Below are positions 6,797 through 13,353 of a stretch of DNA of 14,173 nt, in pieces (the stretch's first letter is position 1; every line of letters begins with the position of its first letter). This DNA comes from UBA3064 sp023258775 (GTDB lineage Bacteria > Pseudomonadota > Gammaproteobacteria > Burkholderiales > Burkholderiaceae_E). The position numbers were made by a program, and so were the translations under genes. A model generated the notes under the pieces. It did not search any database, was not told where the DNA came from, and was given only the letters and a program-made list of their open reading frames with translations. Location: assembly GCA_044355655.1 (NCBI GenBank), contig JBIKXS010000055.1, forward strand, positions 1-14,173, read 5' to 3'.

Positions 6797-8022
6797 CGTT
6801 GAATAGACTCTTTCGATATTTTGCACCCTGTCCACGCGGGCTTGAACAGTTGCTTGCCGAGGAACTCAAAGCGCTAGGTGCTCAAGAACTAAGAATCAAG
6901 GCCTCGGGTGTGCTATTTGAAGGCGACCGCGCTTGCGGTTATCGTGCTAATCTGTATAGCCGAATCGCGAGTCGAGTGCTTTGGTGGGTCGGAACGGGCC
7001 CTGTCCGTCAGGACGACGATATCTACCGAATAGCTCGACGCCAAAACTGGCCGGCATACTTTGATGTCACGAAACGCTTGAGGGTTGACCTCAGTGCAAC
7101 TCGGGCCAGAGCAAGATCATTACAATTTTTAACGCTGCGAATCAAAGATGGCATTGTTGACTGCTTTCGTGATCAAACCAACGAACGCCCATCAATCGAC
7201 ACCCATCAACCCGATGTACGCATCCTAGGGCATCTCGAAGACGATAGCCTTGATATTTATATCGATTGGAGCGGTGAGTCTTTATTCAAGCGCGGATGGC
7301 GAGGTCGAGACGATAAGGGCGAAGCACCGCTCAAAGAAAATCTGGCAGCAGGCCTGGTTTTGCTCAGTCAATGGCGCAAAGAACAAGCACTTGTTGATTT
7401 GTTTTGCGGATCAGGCACGATATTGATTGAAGCAGCACAGATGCGCTTTGGTCTCGCACCTGGCCTTCATCGAGCTTTTGGATTTCAAGCGCTTTCAGAC
7501 TACGACGACATCCTCTGGCACTCGCTTGCTGATGAGGCAAGGACTTTTGCAGTCGAACGGCAGGCTCAAGCGCTAACAATGCCGCCACTTATTGGTAATG
7601 ATATCGATCCCACTCAAATCGCTAAAGCAAAGCAAAATACAGCCAAGGCCGGCCTTCCAGAGGCAGCCATCAACTGGCAATGCGCCGATGCTTTTAAGAT
7701 CGTCAGGCAAGATGATCAGGCACTCGAGAACGATGATGGCTTTATTGTTTCCAACCCGCCCTATGGCGAGCGAATTGAATCGTCGGGCGACGTCTTGCAA
7801 GGCAGAAGTTTTCGCGACCGTTGGCCTGGCTACACCCTTTGCATCCTGAGTGCCCGAGAGGATTTGCCTTCGCTTTGGAGGATGAAGCCCAAGCGACGTG
7901 TGCCATTGATGAATGGCGCAATCCCTTGCCGCTTTTTCATCTTCCCGCTCTACCAACAAAAGGCATTACCCTTAGCCGCAGAGCCGCCTTTATCTGAGCT
8001 TACCGAGCCATCAAAGCATTGA
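6793..8022 (+). CDS. rlmL: THUMP-domain 23S rRNA guanine-N2 methyltransferase, RlmL type
   Basis: Predicted SAM-dependent methyltransferase equivalent to the RlmL half of E. coli RlmKL, which makes m2G2445 in 23S rRNA; the exact target here is inferred. It has 409 residues: an N-terminal ferredoxin-like/THUMP region (FAPCPRGLEQLLAEELKALGA, DIYRIARRQNWPAYF, LRIKDGIVDCFRD), then a Rossmann methyltransferase with LKENLAAGLVLLSQWR, the SAM-binding motif DLFCGSGT (202-209), NDIDP, and the catalytic NPPYGER (321-327). The stretch after NPPYGER seems about ten residues shorter than I expect, losing part of the usual LYxxLGDxLK helix. There is no RlmK domain. The start overlaps the hemJ-like stop (ATGA). 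The last codons are re-copied in the tandem repeat after the stop. Confidence 0.9.
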   Translation: MTLNRLFRYFAPCPRGLEQLLAEELKALGAQELRIKASGVLFEGDRACGYRANLYSRIASRVLWWVGTGPVRQDDDIYRIARRQNWPAYFDVTKRLRVDLSATRARARSLQFLTLRIKDGIVDCFRDQTNERPSIDTHQPDVRILGHLEDDSLDIYIDWSGESLFKRGWRGRDDKGEAPLKENLAAGLVLLSQWRKEQALVDLFCGSGTILIEAAQMRFGLAPGLHRAFGFQALSDYDDILWHSLADEARTFAVERQAQALTMPPLIGNDIDPTQIAKAKQNTAKAGLPEAAINWQCADAFKIVRQDDQALENDDGFIVSNPPYGERIESSGDVLQGRSFRDRWPGYTLCILSAREDLPSLWRMKPKRRVPLMNGAIPCRFFIFPLYQQKALPLAAEPPLSELTEPSKH

Positions 8023-8065
8023 CCCCATCTGAGCATTGACCTCATCGAAGCGTACTGAGCCCATC
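7997..8065 (+). repeat. Degenerate 17-20 bp tandem repeats at the rlmL/yggS junction
   Basis: Two clear 17-bp units, 8015-8031 and 8032-8048, share AGCATTGACC and CATC with three mismatches. Looser copies flank them: 7997-8014 (inside the rlmL end) and 8049-8065 (just before the yggS ATG). The units reproduce the C-terminal codons of rlmL, so stop and start overlap repeatedly as TTGA: rlmL TGA with TTG 8019, then a six-codon frame ending in TGA 8037-8039 that overlaps TTG 8036, which is in frame with yggS. The outer copies are less certain. Confidence 0.65.
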
Positions 8066-8836
8066 ATGCAAGCGCGACCGCCCACAGAAATCGCATTAGT
8101 GCTTCAAGAAGCACGCGATAAGGTACTTGCACGTATCCAACATGCTGCATCCACGCGTGCTGACTTTACTGGGCTTGCTTCCCCACAACTTCTCGCGGTC
8201 AGCAAAACCTTTCCGGCCGAATCGGTGCTGGCTTTGGCGCAATCTGGCCAGCGAGACTTTGGCGAGAACTATGTTCAGGAAGCAGTCGAGAAATTGATCG
8301 CCTGTCGGCAGGCCAATCCCGCGCTTGATCTTTGCTGGCACTTCATTGGTCCTCTACAGTCCAACAAAACCAGGCTTGTTGCTGAACATTTCGACTGGGT
8401 CCACAGCGTTGATCGGCTCAAAATCGCTCAGCGACTCAACGAACAACGTCCGCCTGAACTGCATCCCCTGCAAATTTGCATTCAGGTCAATATTTCAAAA
8501 GAATCCACGAAAAGCGGCATCCAAGCCGATGAAGTGCCAGAGCTAGCGCTCGCCCTTATCAAGCTGAAAGGGCTTAAGTTGCGTGGTCTGATGGCCATCC
8601 CGCAAGCTAATGACGATCCGAGTGCGCAAACCAGCGCTTTTGCGGCGCTTCGCGAATGTTTGCTTGCAGCGAACCGCGTGCTCGGTCCCGATGACCAAAT
8701 GGATCACTTATCTATGGGTATGTCCGCAGACCTTGAGCTGGCTGTGGCTCAAGGTGCAAGCTGGCTGAGGGTTGGTACTGCGATTTTCGGGCGTCGGGTC
8801 GTTCAATCGACCACTGATGCAGACTCGACCAACTAG
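8066..8836 (+). CDS. yggS: YggS/PROSC-family PLP-binding protein
   Basis: Single-domain fold-type III pyridoxal-phosphate protein that buffers cellular PLP; no firm catalytic activity is known for the family. From the ATG at 8066 it has 256 residues. Landmarks are LLAVSKTFP with the PLP lysine Lys47, FGENYVQEAVEK, WHFIGPLQSNKTRLV, VHSVDR, ICIQVNISKESTKSGI, LRGLMAIP, and the C-terminal LSMGMSADLELAVAQGASWLRVGTAIFG. A TTG at 8036 would add ten residues (TSSKRTEPI), but these derive from the junction repeat and are not family-like, so I chose the ATG; the ribosome binding site is weak for both. It is the last gene of the leuS operon. Its TAG stop shares CTAG with the rpsT stop on the other strand. 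Confidence 0.93.
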   Translation: MQARPPTEIALVLQEARDKVLARIQHAASTRADFTGLASPQLLAVSKTFPAESVLALAQSGQRDFGENYVQEAVEKLIACRQANPALDLCWHFIGPLQSNKTRLVAEHFDWVHSVDRLKIAQRLNEQRPPELHPLQICIQVNISKESTKSGIQADEVPELALALIKLKGLKLRGLMAIPQANDDPSAQTSAFAALRECLLAANRVLGPDDQMDHLSMGMSADLELAVAQGASWLRVGTAIFGRRVVQSTTDADSTN

Positions 8837-9096
8837 GCCATTGCTTTGACAGCAGCAGACAAGCGACTGATATAGCGTGCTGCTGTATTCTTGTGGAGAA
8901 TATTCTTGTCTGCGATGGAGGCGATCACGCTTTGCGAAGCCGACAATTGCGCTTGAGCCTTGGCTTTGTCACCGGCTTCGATCGCTTTGCGTACAGCCTT
9001 AATTGCCGTGCGATAACGGGAGCGAAGCGATGTGTTGTGCGCGTTGCGTTTAACGTCCTGGCGGGCACGTTTGCGTGCCGAAGCAATGTTAGCCAT
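8833..9096 (-). CDS. rpsT: 30S ribosomal protein S20
   Basis: Small, very basic primary-binding protein of the 30S subunit that contacts 16S rRNA. The 87 residues begin MANIASARKRARQDVKRN, continue RSRYRTAIKAVRKAIEAGDKAKA and end KNTAARYISRLSAAVKAMA, all typical of S20 and of normal length. The ATG at 9094-9096 is preceded by GAGGA at good spacing, and a perfect TATAAT lies about 28 bp upstream. It is transcribed alone, facing yggS; the stop codons of the two genes occupy the same CTAG (8833-8836), so neither has room for its own terminator between them. I found no hairpin plus T-run at its end. Confidence 0.98.
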   Translation of the reverse strand: MANIASARKRARQDVKRNAHNTSLRSRYRTAIKAVRKAIEAGDKAKAQAQLSASQSVIASIADKNILHKNTAARYISRLSAAVKAMA

Positions 9097-9124
9097 GTGT
9101 TGCGAATCCTCAGCGAAATCTTAG

Positions 9125-9130
9125 ATTATA
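9125..9130 (-). promoter_or_regulatory. TATAAT -10 box upstream of rpsT
   Basis: The minus strand reads a perfect TATAAT here, placing transcription start near 9118 and a leader of roughly 20 bases containing the GAGGA ribosome binding site. No recognisable -35 lies 16-18 bp upstream, where the sequence is the murJ start region. If used, the promoter core would lie inside murJ coding sequence. Confidence 0.4.
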
Positions 9131-9131
9131 C

Positions 9132-10691
9132 ATGTCATTGTTCCGTTCGGCTGCTCTGATAAGCCTCCTCACCCTGATTTCGCGCATCACTGGTTTGTTA
9201 CGCGAAAACCTGACCGCGGTGCTCTTTGGAAGCAACGCGATGACTGATGCCTTCTTTGTCGCTTTTCGGCTGCCGAATTTGTTGCGACGATTGTTTGCAG
9301 AAGGGGCATTCTCCCAGGCTTTCGTCCCAATGTTGGCCCAGGCCCGACAACAAGGCAACGAGGTCGCCTACCAGCGATTCATCGATCAAACCGCAAGCCT
9401 CATGTTCTGGTTTCTCTTTGGCTTATCGGTGCTTGGGGCAATCGCTGCGCCAATGCTTGTGTGGATGATGGCCGGCGGCCTGGCAACTGAGGCCCAGGCG
9501 ATGATGGCTGCAACTGAAATGGCAAGGTGGATGTTTCCCTATATTTTGCCTATATCGCTCGTGGCCTTTGCCAGCGGGGTCTTACACGCAGAAGGCCGCT
9601 TTGCAACCCCAGCGTTCACACCCGTGCTCTTAAATCTTTCAATGATTTGCGCAGCGATTGCCTTTCATGATCGCGTCGATCCGCCAGTGTTTGCCTTAAC
9701 AATCGGTGTTGTCATTGGTGCTGTCATGCAATTGGCCTTGCAGTGGTGGGCTTTGGCGCGTATTGGGCGCAGGCCAAGGCTCGCAATTCGTTTGCACGCC
9801 TTGCGCGAGGCCTGGCAATCGGCAGCCACTCGAACCATGCTTGCGCGGATGGCTCCGGCGGTGCTTGCTGTTTCCGCAGCACAAATCAGTTTGATTTTTA
9901 ATACTCATATCGCTTCAACACTTGGACCAGGCCGAGTCTCTTGGGTGTCCTTTGCCGACCGGCTGATGGAGTTCCCCACGGCCTTACTTGGTGTTGCGCT
10001 GGGTACGGTGCTTCTTCCCGGACTTTCCAAAGCCAGCGCTGCCAGTGACCATATGGGTTACAGTAAACAGCTCGACTGGGGATTGCGTTTAAGCGTCTTA
10101 CTTGCCATCCCTTCAGCGATCGGCTTATGGCTGCTTGCGGAACCGCTGACCGCCGTGCTCTACCACTACGGGCGATTTTCCCAACACGATGTGGTGATGA
10201 CGGCGCAAGCAGCAGCTGCCTATGCACTCGGTCTGCTCGGTCTGATCGGCGTAAAAGTGCTCGCACCAGGCTTTTATGCCCAGCAAGACGTACGAACACC
10301 GGTAAAGATTGCGCTGGGCATGTTGGTGCTCACTCAGGCGCTCAACTTGATCACCGTCCCCTGGTTTGAACACGCAGGTCTAGCGCTGTCAATCTCAGTG
10401 GCTGCGCTGTGCAATGCCTTGCTTTTGTTGCTCGGCTTGTTGAGCCGCAAGCTTTACATGCCTGAAGCCGGGTGGCTCAAGTTCTTAGGGCAGGTGCTCG
10501 GCGCAAGTCTGGCCATGTCTGCACTGCTCGGGTGGTCAGCGCAGCAAGGGTGGCTTCAGTGGCAGGCGATGGCTGTGTCACCCTGGCTTCGCGCCTTTCA
10601 TGTGCTTTGGGTCATTGTTGCAGCCGCGGCGGTTTATTTCACTTGCCTGCGCTTACTCGGCCTTCGTTTAATGCCATTTATAAAACCTTAG
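9132..10691 (+). CDS. murJ: Lipid II flippase MurJ (MviN)
   Basis: Inner-membrane flippase of the MOP superfamily that moves the peptidoglycan precursor lipid II to the periplasmic face. The 519 residues are hydrophobic throughout, consistent with 14 membrane segments. Conserved arginines fall at the E. coli positions: Arg18 (SRITG), Arg24 (LLREN) and Arg52 (PNLLRR). The SFADRLMEFPTALLGVALGT motif carries the equivalent of Arg270. FAEGAFSQAFVP is also typical. The ATG at 9132 gives the normal N-terminus but has no visible ribosome binding site and sits only 35 bp from the rpsT start. A weak TTGCGA-16-TAGATT promoter (9100-9127) would give almost leaderless mRNA. proC follows after 7 bp. Confidence 0.97.
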   Translation: MSLFRSAALISLLTLISRITGLLRENLTAVLFGSNAMTDAFFVAFRLPNLLRRLFAEGAFSQAFVPMLAQARQQGNEVAYQRFIDQTASLMFWFLFGLSVLGAIAAPMLVWMMAGGLATEAQAMMAATEMARWMFPYILPISLVAFASGVLHAEGRFATPAFTPVLLNLSMICAAIAFHDRVDPPVFALTIGVVIGAVMQLALQWWALARIGRRPRLAIRLHALREAWQSAATRTMLARMAPAVLAVSAAQISLIFNTHIASTLGPGRVSWVSFADRLMEFPTALLGVALGTVLLPGLSKASAASDHMGYSKQLDWGLRLSVLLAIPSAIGLWLLAEPLTAVLYHYGRFSQHDVVMTAQAAAAYALGLLGLIGVKVLAPGFYAQQDVRTPVKIALGMLVLTQALNLITVPWFEHAGLALSISVAALCNALLLLLGLLSRKLYMPEAGWLKFLGQVLGASLAMSALLGWSAQQGWLQWQAMAVSPWLRAFHVLWVIVAAAAVYFTCLRLLGLRLMPFIKP

Positions 10692-10698
10692 GATAAGC

Positions 10699-11547
10699 AT
10701 GATCGATTCACTCACATTTTTTGGGGGCGGCAATATGGCATCGGCCATTGTTGGCGGCATGCAAAGGGCGCAACGTCTACCAAAGGTACTTCGCCTTGTT
10801 GATCCGGAAGCAAGCGTCCGACAAAGCTGGTCTGATCGCTACGGCGCTGTGTGCTTTGCAAGGCCTGAAGAAAGCCCCTGCGAAAGTCAATACTGGTTGC
10901 TCGCGGTTAAGCCACAGCAAATGAAGGATTTATGCCTGTCATTAAAGGCAGCGCAAAAGCCAGCGCCTGAGGGGCACGAGGCCTTGCCAGGGACCCAATC
11001 GCGTGGCGTGATTAGTGTAGCGGCAGGGATCCGAATTGACAGCCTAAAGCAATGGCTTGGCGATGCGCACCGTTATATTCGTTGCATGCCAAATACACCA
11101 GCACTGATTGGTCGCGGGGTGACCGCCCTATACGCCAATCCGCAATCGCCAGCGGACGACAAAGTCATCGCTGAAGGCGTCATGGACTGTGTTGGCAAAA
11201 CCCTCTGGCTTTCCCAAGAAAGCACCATCGACGCTGTCACCGCGGTTTCCGGTAGTGGCCCTGCCTATGTCTTTCGAATGATTGAAGCGATGCAAGACGC
11301 TGCAGAAAATCTGGGTTTGAGCCCTGAGCAATCGCGGCTTCTCGTGATTGAAACCCTGAGGGGTGCAAGCGAACTCGCAGCGCAGTCAAGCCTCGCGCCA
11401 GCCCAATTGCGTGCGCAGGTCACCTCCAAAGGCGGTACTACCGCTGCAGCGCTTGATGTTTTTGAGCAGGAGGATTTTGGTGGGCTAATTCACCGTGCCC
11501 TTGCTCGCGCAGCGGCGCGGTCAGCTGAGCTTGCGCGGGGCGATTAA
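10699..11547 (+). CDS. proC: Pyrroline-5-carboxylate reductase
   Basis: Last enzyme of proline synthesis: NAD(P)H-dependent reduction of 1-pyrroline-5-carboxylate to proline, cytoplasmic. The 282 residues show the Rossmann motif FFGGGNMASAI (GGGNMA at 9-14), LLAVKPQQM, VISVAAGI, RCMPNTPALIGRGVTALYA, and the C-terminal VSGSGPAYVFRMIEAM ... TSKGGTTAAALDVFE (GGTT at 245-248). It is about ten residues longer than usual, the extra being a Pro/Gly/Glu-rich stretch near residues 86-102, before VISVAAGI. The ribosome binding site AGGA overlaps the murJ stop, so coupling with murJ is likely. Its 3' end overlaps the SulP gene on the other strand by 27 bp. Confidence 0.96.
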   Translation: MIDSLTFFGGGNMASAIVGGMQRAQRLPKVLRLVDPEASVRQSWSDRYGAVCFARPEESPCESQYWLLAVKPQQMKDLCLSLKAAQKPAPEGHEALPGTQSRGVISVAAGIRIDSLKQWLGDAHRYIRCMPNTPALIGRGVTALYANPQSPADDKVIAEGVMDCVGKTLWLSQESTIDAVTAVSGSGPAYVFRMIEAMQDAAENLGLSPEQSRLLVIETLRGASELAAQSSLAPAQLRAQVTSKGGTTAAALDVFEQEDFGGLIHRALARAAARSAELARGD

Positions 11548-13245
11548 GGCGAGTAATCGTGCCTCTCGCCCAAGTCGTGCGGACAATGCCGCGTTGGGCA
11601 TCACCCAATGCATCACGAAGCCATGCGTGCTCAGTGTGCCTTGCAATTCGCTCAGCACCTGAATCGCGGTCAGATCAAGGTCAGTAAGCGCACTTAGATC
11701 AATAACTAGATCGGTCTTTTCTCCATGAGATTTTTCCGTTAGCGATTGAAGTCTTACTTGCACAGCCTCGCATAAGGTTTCGGCATTTGCAAAAAGTAAG
11801 GCACCCTCAAGGCGAACACGATAAGCATTGAGCGACGCAATGCCCGAACCCGCTTCGGTAGGCGACATCACTTCAATGGGTGAACGCCGTTTGTTGGGAG
11901 ATGAGACATCGAAGGACGAACATATCTCAGTGAGCGAAACATAAGACTTCCCTCGCAGTGCACGCCAAAAGCCCGATAGGCCAAGGCTTTCGATCGCAAA
12001 GACCATGCTTAGCAAAAGACCGGCGATGATACCTTCATTAAATCCAAGAACGATCACCCCGAATGCGGTCACAAAGCATGTCAGCCCATCTCGTCGATCA
12101 ACCCGCCAGGCTTCAGCCAACATACCCCATTCCATCATGCTAACAACAGCCAGGATGATCATTGCTGCGAGAGCAGGCATCGGAAGCAAACTCAACCATG
12201 CCGTCGAACTCGCCAGTGCAAGCGCTAAAAACAAAACACTTAACACGCTTGCCAGCTGCGTGTTGGCACCTGCCTGAAAATTCACCGCCGAGCGTGAAAT
12301 GCTACCCGTTACAGGAAATGAACCGCTTAGAGCAGCTGCAATATTCGAAGCACCCAAAGCAAAAAGTTCCCGATCTGCAAGAATGCGTTCGCCACGCCTT
12401 CGGCCCAAAGCAACCGAACTGCTTTGGCCAAACAGAAAGACCATGAGCGCCATCGAAAGCGCGGTTGGTAGCAGACTATCCCATTGCCGCAGACCAGGCC
12501 ATTGAAGACTAGGCAGACCCGACGGCACTTCGCCGACAAGCCTAACGTCTCCCATGCCAAACCAGGCCACAATGAGCGAAGCCATAACAATCACCGTAAA
12601 AGGCAACAGCTTGCTCAGTATGTCGGCCAGACGAGCGCGACATCCGATTGTTCTAAAAAAATCAATTGCATAACGTTTTGCCAACCAGAGCGCAGCCAAT
12701 GATCCTAAGCCTACACCGACAGAGTTCAGGTTGATTTGAGGTAAAGGCATGCCAAGCAAAGTCCATGCTGAGGGCTCTGGACCGAGGAGGTAGCGCAGCT
12801 GACTGAAGGCAATCATTAACGCTGAGCCGCTGGTAAACCCACTTAAGACGGGCCGACTGATGAGCGTTGACAAAAAACCCAAACGCAACATGCTTGCAAT
12901 CGTCAGCACAAGACCTGCCATCAAGGCGACAGCGGCCGAAATCGCAATAGCCTCTTCGGTCGATGCCGGTCGCATACTCGCAAGGCTCGTGCCCATCATC
13001 ACTGAGGTGATGGCCATCGTGCCTACTGATTGCACCGAACTGCTGCCAAACCATGCATACACCAGCGATGGCAGCAAGCTCGCATACAAACCCGTGACCG
13101 GCGGCAGCCCCGAGACAATTGCGTAGGCCATCGACTGCGGCACCAGCATTAACGCAACAACCAGACCCGCACTTAAGTCACCGGCCAGCCAGACCGGACG
13201 ATATTGAAGGACCCAATGAGGAATCACGCCCTGAAACAGTTTCAT
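11521..13245 (-). CDS. SulP (SLC26-like) anion transporter with STAS domain
   Basis: Inner-membrane secondary transporter of the SulP family; members carry sulfate, bicarbonate or dicarboxylates, and the substrate here cannot be read from sequence. The 574 residues start with the hallmark GDLSAGLVVALMLVPQSMAYAIVSGLPPVTGLYASLLP region (residues 22-59), followed by SSVQSVGTMAITSVM, GFTSGSALMIAFSQL, FPVTGSISRSAVNFQAGANTQLASVLS and further hydrophobic segments to about residue 430. A linker with three SP hexapeptides (448-465) leads to the STAS domain (RVRLEGALLFANAETL, VIDLSALTDLDLTAIQVLSEL). The ATG at 13243-13245 has no strong ribosome binding site. It is divergent from the M20 gene (108-bp spacer) and tail to tail with proC, overlapping it by 27 bp. 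Confidence 0.93.
   Translation of the reverse strand: MKLFQGVIPHWVLQYRPVWLAGDLSAGLVVALMLVPQSMAYAIVSGLPPVTGLYASLLPSLVYAWFGSSSVQSVGTMAITSVMMGTSLASMRPASTEEAIAISAAVALMAGLVLTIASMLRLGFLSTLISRPVLSGFTSGSALMIAFSQLRYLLGPEPSAWTLLGMPLPQINLNSVGVGLGSLAALWLAKRYAIDFFRTIGCRARLADILSKLLPFTVIVMASLIVAWFGMGDVRLVGEVPSGLPSLQWPGLRQWDSLLPTALSMALMVFLFGQSSSVALGRRRGERILADRELFALGASNIAAALSGSFPVTGSISRSAVNFQAGANTQLASVLSVLFLALALASSTAWLSLLPMPALAAMIILAVVSMMEWGMLAEAWRVDRRDGLTCFVTAFGVIVLGFNEGIIAGLLLSMVFAIESLGLSGFWRALRGKSYVSLTEICSSFDVSSPNKRRSPIEVMSPTEAGSGIASLNAYRVRLEGALLFANAETLCEAVQVRLQSLTEKSHGEKTDLVIDLSALTDLDLTAIQVLSELQGTLSTHGFVMHWVMPNAALSARLGREARLLALIAPRKLS
11851..11904 (-). repeat. Three xSPxxx hexapeptide units in the SulP linker
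   Basis: Read on the minus strand, three consecutive 18-base units encode SSPNKR, RSPIEV and MSPTEA between the membrane domain and STAS. The last two units match at about 10 of 18 bases. It is a weak repeat, perhaps an old tandem duplication or simply a low-complexity linker. Confidence 0.35.
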
Positions 13246-13353
13246 AGCATCGCGGATCAGAGATAGGGCGAAATCATGGGCGCGATGATACGCTCAGCCC
13301 TGTGCGACCTCGATTGAATGCGATCCGTTTCTATTCAAGTCTAGAGAAAATAT

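Noticed and set aside
7591..7849. 85-codon plus-strand frame inside rlmL
   Set aside because: It is out of frame with the methyltransferase, whose SAM and NPPY motifs flank and span this region.
8893..9159. 88-codon plus-strand frame antisense to rpsT
   Set aside because: S20 is certain on the minus strand; the plus frame shows no recognisable domain.
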